Below the pieces are notes generated by a model. The model did not search any database. It saw nothing but the letters and a program-made list of their open reading frames with translations, and was not told where the DNA came from. Below, piece after piece: positions 33,352 to 42,726 of a DNA stretch of 55,090 nt. The first letter of the stretch is position 1. Each line of letters begins with the position of its first letter. The translations under genes and the position numbers were made by a program. Source of the DNA: an uncultured Blautia sp. (lineage in GTDB: Bacteria > Bacillota > Clostridia > Lachnospirales > Lachnospiraceae); the NCBI GenBank assembly GCA_934424575.1, contig CAKRXU010000017.1, positions 1 through 55,090 on the forward strand, read 5' to 3'.

Positions 33352-34467
33352 TTAGTCGTACAGGTTTGGAGCGATCTCTTCGTCGTCCATGTTTGTGGAA
33401 TCATACCAGTATCCATCTGTAGGAACGTCTTCAAGTTCTTCTCCGTTTGCTGCTGCTGTCAGAGCGTAGATTGCATAGTATCCCATCATCAGAGGAGACT
33501 GTGTAACTGCTCCGAGGAATGTTCCGTCCTGAACTGCTGCTTTGATGATAGAACCAGCGTCGAAACCAACACCGATAACATCGCCGTTTGCTGCGTCAGA
33601 ACCAAGAACGTTCAGGTTTGCGTTAGCTGCAAGAACACCTTCTGCTGCTGTCTGGTTGGAACCGAAGATAGCAATGCAGTTTTCTTTGGAAAGGATAGCC
33701 TGTGCTTCATTGGAGCAAAGCTCTACAGTTGTCTGTGCCGGAACTGCAACCTGGATAACAACGTCTGCATCTGCTTCTGTTGCATCAGCGCCTTTTGCTG
33801 CGTTTACATAGAATTCGTTTCCTGCAACTGCTACTGTTTTGCCGTCAGCCTGAAGAAGTTCGATCATTTTGTCGATGAATCCGCCGCCACGCTGCTGAAT
33901 GTTCTGAGCTGTAGCATCCTGGTTAACTTCACCGATAACAACCTGTCCGTCTGCATTAGCTACTACGTCTTTGATCGCATCGTACATATGAGTTGCTGCT
34001 TCTGCACCAGCCTGTGCGTTGTCTGTGCAGACTTCACATACTACAGATCCTTCCGGAGCATCTGCGATACCTGTATCAAATGTTACAACCGGGATTCCTT
34101 TGTCAGCACATGTCTGCAGTGCATCCAGAACAGAAGATGTATCGCATGCTGCAATACCAATTCCTTTCGGGTTAGAAGCGATTGCTGTGTTGATCATGTT
34201 AACCTGGTCAGCGATATCGGACTCACTGTTCGGTCCCTGTGGTGTGTAAGTAACACCAAGTTCTTCAGCAGCTTTCTTCATACCTTCCTGAGCTGCATCC
34301 CAGTAGGTAGACTGGAAAGATTTAACCATCATCGGGAATTCATATGCTTCGTTTGCTTTCAGATCTTTGAACTGATCCGGGAGATCAGCTGCCATAACTG
34401 TTGACATAGACATTCCTGCTACCATTGCTGCACAGATGCTTAATGCTACCACTTTCTTGAAATTCAT
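33352..34467 (-). CDS. Sugar ABC transporter substrate-binding protein, importer 2
   Basis: 371 residues, periplasmic-binding type I sugar-binding protein. Signal peptide with an Ala-x-Ala type cleavage site near VMAAD rather than a lipobox. Ribose/galactose-binder features include TFDTGIADAPEG-like hinge segments, and VGFDAGSIIKAAVQDGTFLG near the C-terminus. Last gene of importer 2, set off from the permease by a hairpin. Its ligand is not recognisable; by context a hexitol or related sugar. Confidence 0.88.
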   Translation of the reverse strand: MNFKKVVALSICAAMVAGMSMSTVMAADLPDQFKDLKANEAYEFPMMVKSFQSTYWDAAQEGMKKAAEELGVTYTPQGPNSESDIADQVNMINTAIASNPKGIGIAACDTSSVLDALQTCADKGIPVVTFDTGIADAPEGSVVCEVCTDNAQAGAEAATHMYDAIKDVVANADGQVVIGEVNQDATAQNIQQRGGGFIDKMIELLQADGKTVAVAGNEFYVNAAKGADATEADADVVIQVAVPAQTTVELCSNEAQAILSKENCIAIFGSNQTAAEGVLAANANLNVLGSDAANGDVIGVGFDAGSIIKAAVQDGTFLGAVTQSPLMMGYYAIYALTAAANGEELEDVPTDGYWYDSTNMDDEEIAPNLYD

Positions 34468-34561
34468 AACTTACTTCCTCCTTATAAATTATTATATAGT
34501 TTTTTTATTATGATACGTCAGTAGGAATTAGTCTGACGCCCCACATACTTAGTTTGGATAA

Positions 34562-34586
34562 AGAAAAACTGCAAAGCAGTTTTTCT
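34562..34586 (-). terminator. Intercistronic hairpin before the importer 2 binding-protein gene
   Basis: AGAAAAACTGC (34562-34572), AAA loop, GCAGTTTTTCT (34576-34586): a perfect 11-bp stem directly at the permease stop codon. Reads as a partial terminator or mRNA stabiliser that sets the binding-protein to permease ratio. A CTGACG/TATATA pair upstream of the binding-protein gene may be a weak internal promoter. Confidence 0.55.
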
Positions 34587-35567
34587 TTACATAGCTGCTT
34601 TTTTCTTTTCTTTGATGATATCGATCAGGACTGCTACGATAAGAACAAGACCTGTGATGATCTGCTGCCAGTTTGCCTGAAGTCCGACATATGGAAGACC
34701 GGTCTTCAGAAGCATGATAACGAAGATACCAACAAATGTACCAATTACGGAACCGTAACCACCGGTTGCTGCAACACCACCAACGAATACACCGCCGATC
34801 GCATCCATCTCAAGTCCGGCACCGGTACCAGGCTGTACAGTAGGTGTAACTGCTGCATAAGCGATAGCTGCAAGACCTACAAACAGACCACATACTACAT
34901 ATACCATTACATGGTAAAATTTAACGTTGATTCCTGAAAGAGCTGCTGCTTCTTTGTTAGATCCGATCGCGATAGTATAACGTCCGAATTTTGTATGGTT
35001 CAGAACGAATTCCATCAGGATAACCAGAAGTACCATCCACAGGAAACCAATTGGATAACGAGAAGCACTTCTTCCTGTACCAACAGTAATCTTGAAGATT
35101 GTATGGAACCATCCACCGTCCTGGGTAAGTGCCGGCCACGGTGTTGCGCTGCAGAGAGAACCTGCACCACGGGTGATCATACAGGTACAAAGAGTTGCAA
35201 GGAATGGCGGCAGGTTCATGATTCCGATCAGGACACCGTTGAGTGCTCCGACAAGGAGACCAAGTACCAGGCAGAGCAGCATAGCTGCTGCAACCGGCCA
35301 TCCATGGCTTCTTACCATTGTTCCTGCGATCAATGCGTAACAAACCATACCAGTTCCGATTGACAGGTCTACACCTCCGGTAATAAGCGGGAAGGTAACA
35401 CCAATTGCCATCAGAAGGTCATAATAGGAGAAATCGAGCATACTCAAAAGAGTTGTATACTGTCTGAACTCCTTACTCATTATGGAGAATACCGCACTGA
35501 GTGCGATAATAACCAGCAAAACAATAAATCTCTGATCACTTAAAATACTTTTTTTCTTCTTAGTCAT
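34587..35567 (-). CDS. Sugar ABC transporter permease, importer 2
   Basis: 326 residues, ribose-type permease with about nine membrane helices. Motifs: LITGGVDLSIGTGMVCYALI, NLPPFLATLCTCMITRGAG and FGRYTIAIGSNKEAAALSGI. Twelve bases after the ATPase gene. Confidence 0.92.
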   Translation of the reverse strand: MTKKKKSILSDQRFIVLLVIIALSAVFSIMSKEFRQYTTLLSMLDFSYYDLLMAIGVTFPLITGGVDLSIGTGMVCYALIAGTMVRSHGWPVAAAMLLCLVLGLLVGALNGVLIGIMNLPPFLATLCTCMITRGAGSLCSATPWPALTQDGGWFHTIFKITVGTGRSASRYPIGFLWMVLLVILMEFVLNHTKFGRYTIAIGSNKEAAALSGINVKFYHVMVYVVCGLFVGLAAIAYAAVTPTVQPGTGAGLEMDAIGGVFVGGVAATGGYGSVIGTFVGIFVIMLLKTGLPYVGLQANWQQIITGLVLIVAVLIDIIKEKKKAAM

Positions 35568-35578
35568 GACTTTCCTCC

Positions 35579-37093
35579 TTAATCGATATTCCTTGTAGCC
35601 TTATCCATGATGTGTTCCTGTGTTGCCTCGGAAATATCGATATTTCCTGTCACTTTACCTTCACACATAATAATGATACGGTCACTCATTCGGAGAATTT
35701 CTGTCATTTCAGAAGAGATCATAATAATGGATTTGCCTTCTGCTGCCAGTTTGCTCATTAACTTGTAAATTTCGTTCTTGGCACCAACGTCGATACCTCT
35801 GGTCGGCTCATCGAAGATCAGGATGTCACTGTCTCTGGTCAGCCATTTGGCGATTACGACTTTCTGCTGGTTACCACCGGAAAGGTTTACAACCAGCTGA
35901 TCACCACTCGGTGTCTTGGTAGCAAGTTCTTTGATGTATTTCTCACTGACTTTTTTCTCTTTTGCTTTGTTGATGAAGATTCCGTTTGTGAATTCTTCCA
36001 TTGTAGCCAGTGTTGTGTTTTCGTTTACAGATTTCTGTACAACAACACCATATCTTCTTCTGTCCTCTGACAGATAACCGATACCATATTTAACAGCATC
36101 CTGCGGTGTATTGATTGTTACTTCACGAAGCTTTCCGGTCTGCTTGTCCATAATGGAAATCTTACCGCTCTGCTTCGGATCTGCTCCAAACAGTGCTCTC
36201 GCTGTCTCAGTACGTCCTGCACCCATCAGTCCGGAGAATCCAAGAATCTCACCTTTTCTCAGTTCGAAGCTTACATCCTGAACCATCTTTCCTGCATTCA
36301 GATGCTCTACCTTAAGAACAACCGGTGCATCCGGAGCAACCATACTGTGTTCCTTAGGATCTTCGTAAATAACACGACCAACCATCATGTTGATGATGTC
36401 TTCTTTTGTACTGTCTTTTGTGATCAGAGTTCCTACATAGCCGCCATCTCGCATGACAGTTACACGGTCTGTGATCATCTTGATCTCATCCATACGGTGT
36501 GAGATATATACGATACCGTAATTCTTCTCGCGAAGATCACGGATGATTACGAACAGGTCAGCAATTTCTTTCTCGGTAAGAGCTGCTGACGGCTCATCAA
36601 AGATGATAACCTCTGCTTTGTGAGAGATTGCTTTGGCGATCTCACACATCTGCTGTTTACCAACAGTTAAGTTGCTCATCTTTTCTCTTGGATCGATCTC
36701 GATGTTCAGATCCTGGAATAATTTCTTGGAGTCTTCGATCATCTTCTTGTCGTCTACACGGATTCCCTTCTTCGGCTCACGTCCGATGAAGATATTCTGT
36801 GCAACAGTAAGGTCTCCGACCATGTTTAATTCCTGATGTACGATTACGATACCGGCATCCTGTGCTTCACGGGTATTATGGAAAGCAACTTCCTGACCCT
36901 TGTATGTGATAGAACCGGAATCCTTCTGATAAATACCGGTAAGAACCTTCATCAGTGTTGATTTACCGGCACCGTTCTCTCCCATAAGTGCATGTACTTC
37001 ACCGCGTCTCACTTCAAAGTTAACGTGATCCAGGGCATGAACTCCAGGAAAGGACTTATCAATATCCTTCATTGTTAAGATAACGTCACCCAT
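35579..37093 (-). CDS. Sugar ABC transporter ATP-binding protein, importer 2
   Basis: 504-residue double ATPase. First-domain Walker A GENGAGKST and DEPSAALTEKE; second-domain GLMGAGRTE and NLSGGNQQKVVIAK with DEPTRGIDVGAK. GGAGG lies 8 bases before the ATG. It lies between two permease genes, a different order from importer 1 (permease-ATPase-permease-binding protein), so the two systems are not recent duplicates. Confidence 0.93.
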   Translation of the reverse strand: MGDVILTMKDIDKSFPGVHALDHVNFEVRRGEVHALMGENGAGKSTLMKVLTGIYQKDSGSITYKGQEVAFHNTREAQDAGIVIVHQELNMVGDLTVAQNIFIGREPKKGIRVDDKKMIEDSKKLFQDLNIEIDPREKMSNLTVGKQQMCEIAKAISHKAEVIIFDEPSAALTEKEIADLFVIIRDLREKNYGIVYISHRMDEIKMITDRVTVMRDGGYVGTLITKDSTKEDIINMMVGRVIYEDPKEHSMVAPDAPVVLKVEHLNAGKMVQDVSFELRKGEILGFSGLMGAGRTETARALFGADPKQSGKISIMDKQTGKLREVTINTPQDAVKYGIGYLSEDRRRYGVVVQKSVNENTTLATMEEFTNGIFINKAKEKKVSEKYIKELATKTPSGDQLVVNLSGGNQQKVVIAKWLTRDSDILIFDEPTRGIDVGAKNEIYKLMSKLAAEGKSIIMISSEMTEILRMSDRIIIMCEGKVTGNIDISEATQEHIMDKATRNID

Positions 37094-37113
37094 TGTTTCA
37101 TCCTCCCTTTCGA

Positions 37114-38091
37114 TCAGTTCTTTCTACGTCTTGCAGAAACATCGGCATATACAGCTACGATTACGATGATACCTGTGATGATCATCTGCTGTCCTTTACC
37201 AAGGCCAAATGCCATGATTCCCTGCTGAAGAAGAGAGATAATAAATACACCGATCACAGTACCACCGATGGAAGCAAGTCCACCAACCATGGATGTACCA
37301 CCCATTACACAACCAGCAATTGCTTCGTTGTTGTACTGATCGCCATAACCTGGCTGAACGGTTGTATATGTAGCTACAAAGAACAGTGCTGCGATTCCTA
37401 CCAGGAATCCACAGATCACATAAGCAAGCATGTTCCATTTCTTGGTATTAACACCGGAAAGACGAACCGCTTCTGTGTTGGAACCAAGGCAGAGGATATA
37501 ACGTCCAGGTTTTGTGTTGTAAAGAACAATGCCACACACAACTGCCATTACCAGGAAGATCACCAGACCTACTGGGAAACCTTTGTAAGATACAATGTTA
37601 CGGAACCATCCGTTTGCCGGGTCACTGCTCAGCGGCCAGCTTACAGACTGTGTCTTGGTGAAGACTGAAGCAATACCTTTGGCGATGTTCATGGATGCCA
37701 TGGATACGATAAATGCCGGAACTGACAGGTAAGATACCAGCCATCCATTAAAGATACCAAATGCAAGACCGATGAGTACACAGATTACCATTGCTGCTGC
37801 ACAAGGAACACCATAAGATGTCATGCAGTAACCAGATACCAGTGCACAACAGAACATTACCGGTCCGATGGAGAAATCGATTCCTCCGGTTGCGATTACA
37901 AATGTAACGCCCAGTGATAAGAAGCCCAGGAAGTATACATAGTTTAAAGTAGATTTGATACTGTCTCCAACAGGGAACTTATTTCCCAGAACTACTTTAA
38001 AGACTACGAACATGAGAACAAGAATACAGACAAGCAGTATTCTGTTCAGGCCGAGCTTTTTCACGATTGGATTTTGTTTGAGCTTTTCCAA
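37114..38091 (-). CDS. Sugar ABC transporter permease, importer 2
   Basis: 325 residues, ribose-type permease with multiple hydrophobic helices, IATGGIDFSIGPVMFCCALV and SYLSVPAFIVSMASMNIAKG. The start is a TTG codon at 38089-38091, with GGAGG 8 bases upstream; no ATG occurs nearby in frame. First gene of importer 2, directly behind the promoter at 38137-38165. Confidence 0.9.
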   Translation of the reverse strand: MEKLKQNPIVKKLGLNRILLVCILVLMFVVFKVVLGNKFPVGDSIKSTLNYVYFLGFLSLGVTFVIATGGIDFSIGPVMFCCALVSGYCMTSYGVPCAAAMVICVLIGLAFGIFNGWLVSYLSVPAFIVSMASMNIAKGIASVFTKTQSVSWPLSSDPANGWFRNIVSYKGFPVGLVIFLVMAVVCGIVLYNTKPGRYILCLGSNTEAVRLSGVNTKKWNMLAYVICGFLVGIAALFFVATYTTVQPGYGDQYNNEAIAGCVMGGTSMVGGLASIGGTVIGVFIISLLQQGIMAFGLGKGQQMIITGIIVIVAVYADVSARRRKN

Positions 38092-38136
38092 TTTTTCACC
38101 CTCCTTAAAAGTTTACACATATCTCGCGTTTTCTAT

Positions 38137-38165
38137 ATAATACCGTTAATTGTGCACAATTGTAA
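38137..38165 (-). promoter_or_regulatory. Promoter of ABC importer 2
   Basis: Reverse strand -35 TTACAA (38160-38165), 17-base spacer, -10 TATTAT (38137-38142). The spacer and -35 contain the operator-like palindrome listed separately, so binding there would block or bend the promoter. Confidence 0.65.
38148..38161. promoter_or_regulatory. Palindromic operator candidate AATTGTGCACAATT
   Basis: A perfect 14-bp palindrome inside the importer 2 promoter, between -10 and -35. The binding protein is unknown; the LacI-type regulator at 47930 and the response regulator at 41023 are candidates. Confidence 0.5.
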
Positions 38166-38179
38166 TGGAAAATCTTCCA

Positions 38180-38228
38180 AAAAAAGGTTAAATATTTACG
38201 GTTCGTACATAAATATTTAACCTTTTTT
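38180..38228 (-). terminator. Terminator of the three-component sensor operon
   Basis: A perfect 19-bp inverted repeat, AAAAAAGGTTAAATATTTA (38180-38198) and its complement (38210-38228), with an 11-base loop. On the reverse strand it is followed by a T run, as expected for an intrinsic terminator after the gene ending at 38250. Confidence 0.8.
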
Positions 38229-38249
38229 ATAGATTATTTACTATTTTTC

Positions 38250-39242
38250 TCAGGAAAGCTTGAGTGTATTGAACGGAAACAGCAGTTTCTCGATCTCACT
38301 GGAGTACATATTGTCCGGGGTTACCAGTTCACATCCTGAGTTCACATCCTTGTCATAGCTCTTTCCCCGGAGCATGCGCACAGTTTCCTTGACTCCCATA
38401 TATCCCATCTTGAAAGCCTTCTGCACAACCAGCCCCTTAAAAACGCCATTCTCCATAAGCTGGACTGCTTCCTGGGAACTGTCCACGCCAACTACCTGGA
38501 TACGGTCCTTGGCTCCGGCTGCCTTGACTGCCCGGGCTGCTCCGACGGAGGAATATTCATTCATTCCTGCGATCATCTTAAGATTCGGATATTTTTCCAT
38601 CAGTTCCAGTGTCAGTTTGCGAGATTTCTCATACTGGGAATCACAGTAAACCACATCAACGATGTTATCCGCAAGATCTCCCAGTCCTTTGCGGAAGCCT
38701 TCTTCTCTCTCGACTGCAGTTGATACGCCCTTGACATGTGCAACGATCGCGATCTGATCGTCTGGTCCGAGAAGAGTCGCTGCAAATTTGCCGAGTTTCT
38801 CTCCTGCCTCCAGATTGTCTGTTGCCACTGTCAGATCCTGAATGTCTTCTTCTGTATAGGAGTCAATAAAACTGATCCTGATCCCGTCTTCTTTTGCTTC
38901 TTTCAGAAGACCATTTGACTCCGTGAAACTGGACGGCGAAAAAAGGATCGCGTCCGGCTTCCTGTCTATGGCTTCCTTCAGAAGTTCATTCTGTCTCTCC
39001 ACATCATTCTCCTCGGACGGTGCCAGAATGTCGATATCTGCATTGTATTCCTTTGCTGCCATTTTGGCTCCGAGGATCAGTGCTTTCCAGAAATCGTTTG
39101 TCCCGTCCACGACCTTGGGAATATAGATCAGGGACAGTCTCCTCTCTTCAATCTTGTGCTGCCGGTACCACAGTGCCCCGCCAGTGCCGGCGATCAGACA
39201 GGCGACCAGGCAGATGCTCAGCCATTTTTTGTGTTTTTTCAT
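38250..39242 (-). CDS. Membrane-anchored sugar-binding sensor protein
   Basis: 330-residue periplasmic-binding type I protein with one N-terminal membrane helix (WLSICLVACLIAGTGGALWY, residues 8-27) and no lipobox, so it should stay tethered. The binding domain starts RRLSLIYIPKVVDGTNDFWK and shows VDSSQEAVQLMENG near the C-terminus. Its start overlaps the kinase stop by 4 bases, and it is not in the transporter operon. This matches XylFII-type sensor proteins that present a bound sugar to a LytS/YesM kinase. The ligand is unknown. Confidence 0.85.
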   Translation of the reverse strand: MKKHKKWLSICLVACLIAGTGGALWYRQHKIEERRLSLIYIPKVVDGTNDFWKALILGAKMAAKEYNADIDILAPSEENDVERQNELLKEAIDRKPDAILFSPSSFTESNGLLKEAKEDGIRISFIDSYTEEDIQDLTVATDNLEAGEKLGKFAATLLGPDDQIAIVAHVKGVSTAVEREEGFRKGLGDLADNIVDVVYCDSQYEKSRKLTLELMEKYPNLKMIAGMNEYSSVGAARAVKAAGAKDRIQVVGVDSSQEAVQLMENGVFKGLVVQKAFKMGYMGVKETVRMLRGKSYDKDVNSGCELVTPDNMYSSEIEKLLFPFNTLKLS

Positions 39243-41026
39243 CGTATTGCCTCCTGTCTGCCTGGAATTGTGATCGTTGCAGTCGTTCCTTTGCCCTCTG
39301 CACTCTCGTAAGTGATCCCGTAATCCTCTCCATAATAAAGTTTCAGACGTTTCTGTACATTATAAACGCCGACCCCGTTGGAATGATAATTTACCTTATG
39401 ACGGTCGTAAATATGTGCCAGCGTTTCCTCACTCATGCCAACACCGTCATCGATCACCTGAAGGACTGCGTTTCCGTCTTTCATGAATCCCCTTATAATA
39501 AGAAGCCCTTTGCTTTCTTTGTACTTCAGTCCGTGATAGATTGCATTCTCGATGATCGGCTGAAGGACAAGCTTGATCAGCGGAATATGCAAAATTGACG
39601 GATCTACATCGATCTGGAATTCCAGTTTATCCTTGTAACGCATCTTCTGGATCGTGAGGTAGCCTTTGGCATATTCTACTTCGTTTGCGATCGGAACCAC
39701 TTCGTCCTCGTTGCTGATACTCTGGCGCAGAAGTCTGGCAAGTGATGCTGTCATCAGCACGACTTCCTCGTATTTCCTGCCCTCCGCCATCCAGATGATA
39801 GAGTCCAGTGTATTATACAGGAAATGCGGGTTGATCTGGGACTGGAGTGCCTTGAGCTCGCTCTTTCGCTTCTCTTCCTGCTCATGGACGTTCTGCTCCA
39901 TGAGTTCCTGGATACGGTGTGTCATCACATCAAACGATTTCGTGAGACTTCCGATCTCATTATCAGAGTCCACGACGACATCCGAAACGCTGAAATCGCC
40001 CTCCTGGACTTTTTTCATGGAATCGCGGAGTTTCTGGATCGGAAGCGTGATACTTCTTGCCATAAATCTGGAAAAAAGCAGCGCCACGATGACAAGGATC
40101 ACCGCGGTAAGCACATAAATGCTCTGTGCCTGCCGGCTTTTGCTCAAAAGTTCACGGACATTGGTACAGTCTACGACGGTCCAGCCGGTTTTGTCCGAAC
40201 GTGAAATAGAATACAGCTTTCCATTGCTGCCTGTCCCTGTCAGGACGGTATCATCCTCCGTATCCATGATAAGGCTGATATTTTCTGTCTGCAGTTCATT
40301 GTAGAGCTGCTGCTGCTGTGGATGATAGACGATATTTCCTCTGGCATCAAGGATAAAAGCGTATCCCTTGGTCCCTACCGTACTCTGGTCGCACAGTTCA
40401 CTGATCGCACTGTAATTCAGATCGATAAAGAAAACGCCTTCTTTCTCCCCGCTGCCTTCGCGGTCACGGATACCACGGCTTAAGGTGATCACCCACGGGC
40501 GCTCCCCGCTGATAATATGCTGTACATGCGAAGAGGTAAGCATCGGTCCTTCCGGACTGTCGAGTGCCTGTGTGTACCATTCCTGGGTATTTAAGTCAAG
40601 ATCGCTGTTTACGGATTTCTTGCCGTCATTGATCAGCATTCTGCCATTTTTGCTTATGATGCCTACATTTCGGATATCGCTTCGGCTGTCCAGGATCGTC
40701 TCAAACTGGTTCATGATACGGTATCTACCTTCATTATCGATCGCATCATCAAAAAGATAGTCCTGCACATCCTCACTGCTTGAGATCAGATAGGCGATAT
40801 TTTCCATGTAGTCGATGTAGGAATCTATATTCTGGTTCATCTGCTGGATGATCGTATGGGTGTACTCTGAGGAATTCTCAAAAATGGAATTGTTTGTAAA
40901 TCTCATGGATACACCGGTGACGATCACGACCGCGCTGAGCACCAGAAAGGCTACCGTCGCAAAAATAACGCTCTGGATGCTTTTGAACTTCCCTACGATC
41001 ACGGTTGAAAGCCCTTTTTTATTCAT
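39239..41026 (-). CDS. Sensor histidine kinase, YesM type (three-component)
   Basis: 595 residues. Two membrane helices (about residues 15-37 and near 290-310) enclose an extracytoplasmic Cache-like domain; then HAMP, the phospho-His box LQSQINPHFLYNTLDSI, and HATPase motifs LQPIIENAIYHGL and DDGVGMSEE. The start is ATG 41026, overlapping the response-regulator stop (ATGA), with AAGGGAG 8 bases upstream. Middle gene of regulator-kinase-binding protein. Confidence 0.92.
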   Translation of the reverse strand: MNKKGLSTVIVGKFKSIQSVIFATVAFLVLSAVVIVTGVSMRFTNNSIFENSSEYTHTIIQQMNQNIDSYIDYMENIAYLISSSEDVQDYLFDDAIDNEGRYRIMNQFETILDSRSDIRNVGIISKNGRMLINDGKKSVNSDLDLNTQEWYTQALDSPEGPMLTSSHVQHIISGERPWVITLSRGIRDREGSGEKEGVFFIDLNYSAISELCDQSTVGTKGYAFILDARGNIVYHPQQQQLYNELQTENISLIMDTEDDTVLTGTGSNGKLYSISRSDKTGWTVVDCTNVRELLSKSRQAQSIYVLTAVILVIVALLFSRFMARSITLPIQKLRDSMKKVQEGDFSVSDVVVDSDNEIGSLTKSFDVMTHRIQELMEQNVHEQEEKRKSELKALQSQINPHFLYNTLDSIIWMAEGRKYEEVVLMTASLARLLRQSISNEDEVVPIANEVEYAKGYLTIQKMRYKDKLEFQIDVDPSILHIPLIKLVLQPIIENAIYHGLKYKESKGLLIIRGFMKDGNAVLQVIDDGVGMSEETLAHIYDRHKVNYHSNGVGVYNVQKRLKLYYGEDYGITYESAEGKGTTATITIPGRQEAIR

Positions 41027-42642
41027 CGGCGGTTCTCCCTTGCGTATTCTGTCGGTGTGCATCCTGTCATCTTTTTAAAGGAAATTCCGAAGTAATGTGC
41101 ATCCGCAAAACCGACTCTCTCTGCGATCTCGTAGTTTTTCATTGTAGTGTTCTCAAGGAGTTCTTTGGCTTTGTCCATGCGTGTACGGATCAGGACTTCG
41201 GTAAAAGTCTCTCCTGTCATTTCTTTAAATATGGTGCTGAAATAGCTGGTGCTGATGTTCAGATAGGAGCAGATGTCATTGAGACTTAAGTTCGGATCCA
41301 TGTAGTTCTTCTGGATATAATCGAGTGCCATCCTTGCCTGGCGTTCGCCGCTGGAGGTATTCAGTTCTGTCAGTGCATCGTAGACCTGCTGAATGTATTC
41401 ATGCACGATCTCGCATGCTCTGGCAAAAGATTTCTGCTCAGTTACCTGAATAAGAAGATCTGGCCGTTCTTCACGGATCCTGTGAAGATCCGGGGAAACT
41501 TCTTCTCCTGCGCTGTCTGTTGCTCTGATGATCTGCTGAAGATACATGCAGGCACGGCTCTTGTCTGCAAGAGACTGTTTGATTTTTTCCTCAATGGAGT
41601 ATAATTTCTCTTCCATCTCGGACTTTCTGCCGGATTTCAAAGCTTCTTTAAATTTATCGAGCGATTCTCTGAGATCAATATCCTGTACCGGATGTTTTTC
41701 TTCCATATCAATAAGGAGGTTCCCCCCTATCAGATAACGGTACTGCAGGGCACTGATTGCATTATCGTGAGACGCGCTGAGTTCTTCCAGGTTTTTAACC
41801 CATTTGCCGATTGCCATGGAGACTTCGGTTCCCATGACTTTGCGAAGCTCTGCCTGGATCTCGCCGCAGATTTCTTTGATTCTTCCGTTGAAGTTGCGGC
41901 TCCATTTCTCCTGGAAGAGAACGCACACGCGGTTGTTGCCTTCCTGATAAACGATCCCGGCGTTTTCTCGGGTTACGATCTCATCACTGATATTAAAAAG
42001 AACAAATGCCATCAGTGCACTTTCCTGTCGTTTCTCCATATCGATCTGATACATGCCGGAATAGAGGTCGATATCAAAAACTGCTACGCGGTATCCACAG
42101 CCGGAAAGTGTAATTCCCATTTCTTCAAGTTTAGTCAGGCTTTTCTGGATATCTACGGTACAGTTTACAAGAGCCTCCAGTGTCTTGGAGCGAATGATCT
42201 GTGCATTTGCGCGGTAGTTCTCGGATGTTCTTGTAAGTGATTCCATTTTTCTTTTTTCTTTGCGGATCTGATCTACTTTTTCTTTCATTTTCTGAATGAC
42301 GCCGGTCAGTTCCATTGCGGTTACCGGTTTGAGCAGATATTCGCTGACGCCGTACTGGATTGCTTTCTTCGCATACTCAAACTCGCCAAATCCACTGAAT
42401 ACCACGATCACAACATCCGGATAGTTGTCATGCAGGAAATGGCTGAGTTCCATTCCGTCCATGTATGGCATAAGAATATCTGTCAATACGATATCAACCG
42501 GATGTTCCTGCACAAACTCTGCTGCCTGCTTCCCATTCTCACAGTCTCCCACCAGCTCGCAGTCCATGCTTTTCCAGTCAATGTTTTCTTTTATTGCATC
42601 CCTGACGAGAATCTCGTCATCCACCAGAAGTATCCGATACAT
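41023..42642 (-). CDS. Response regulator, YesN type (three-component)
   Basis: 539 residues. Receiver domain with Asp55 (LTDILMPYMDG), acidic VDDE at 7-10 and conserved Lys in LLKPVTAMEL; long middle region; C-terminal AraC helix-turn-helix pair (SLNDICSYLNISTSYFSTIF, then FADAHYFGISFKKMTGCTP). First gene of its operon, promoter at 42698-42726. Probable targets are importer 2 and perhaps the hexitol block upstream. Confidence 0.93.
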   Translation of the reverse strand: MYRILLVDDEILVRDAIKENIDWKSMDCELVGDCENGKQAAEFVQEHPVDIVLTDILMPYMDGMELSHFLHDNYPDVVIVVFSGFGEFEYAKKAIQYGVSEYLLKPVTAMELTGVIQKMKEKVDQIRKEKRKMESLTRTSENYRANAQIIRSKTLEALVNCTVDIQKSLTKLEEMGITLSGCGYRVAVFDIDLYSGMYQIDMEKRQESALMAFVLFNISDEIVTRENAGIVYQEGNNRVCVLFQEKWSRNFNGRIKEICGEIQAELRKVMGTEVSMAIGKWVKNLEELSASHDNAISALQYRYLIGGNLLIDMEEKHPVQDIDLRESLDKFKEALKSGRKSEMEEKLYSIEEKIKQSLADKSRACMYLQQIIRATDSAGEEVSPDLHRIREERPDLLIQVTEQKSFARACEIVHEYIQQVYDALTELNTSSGERQARMALDYIQKNYMDPNLSLNDICSYLNISTSYFSTIFKEMTGETFTEVLIRTRMDKAKELLENTTMKNYEIAERVGFADAHYFGISFKKMTGCTPTEYARENRR

Positions 42643-42697
42643 TTGCTTCCCCCATTTTTGTGTTTATGTGATAACGTTCTAGTTTACCTAGCGTTTA

Positions 42698-42726
42698 ATT
42701 GTACCACAAAATAGACAATTTTTGAA
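42698..42726 (-). promoter_or_regulatory. Promoter of the three-component sensor operon
   Basis: Reverse strand -35 TTCAAA (42721-42726), 17-base spacer, -10 TACAAT (42698-42703), about 55 bases before the response-regulator start. Confidence 0.55.

Noticed and set aside
33274..34404. 376-codon plus-strand open frame rich in Cys
   Set aside because: Antisense shadow of the importer 2 binding-protein gene, beginning inside its terminator.
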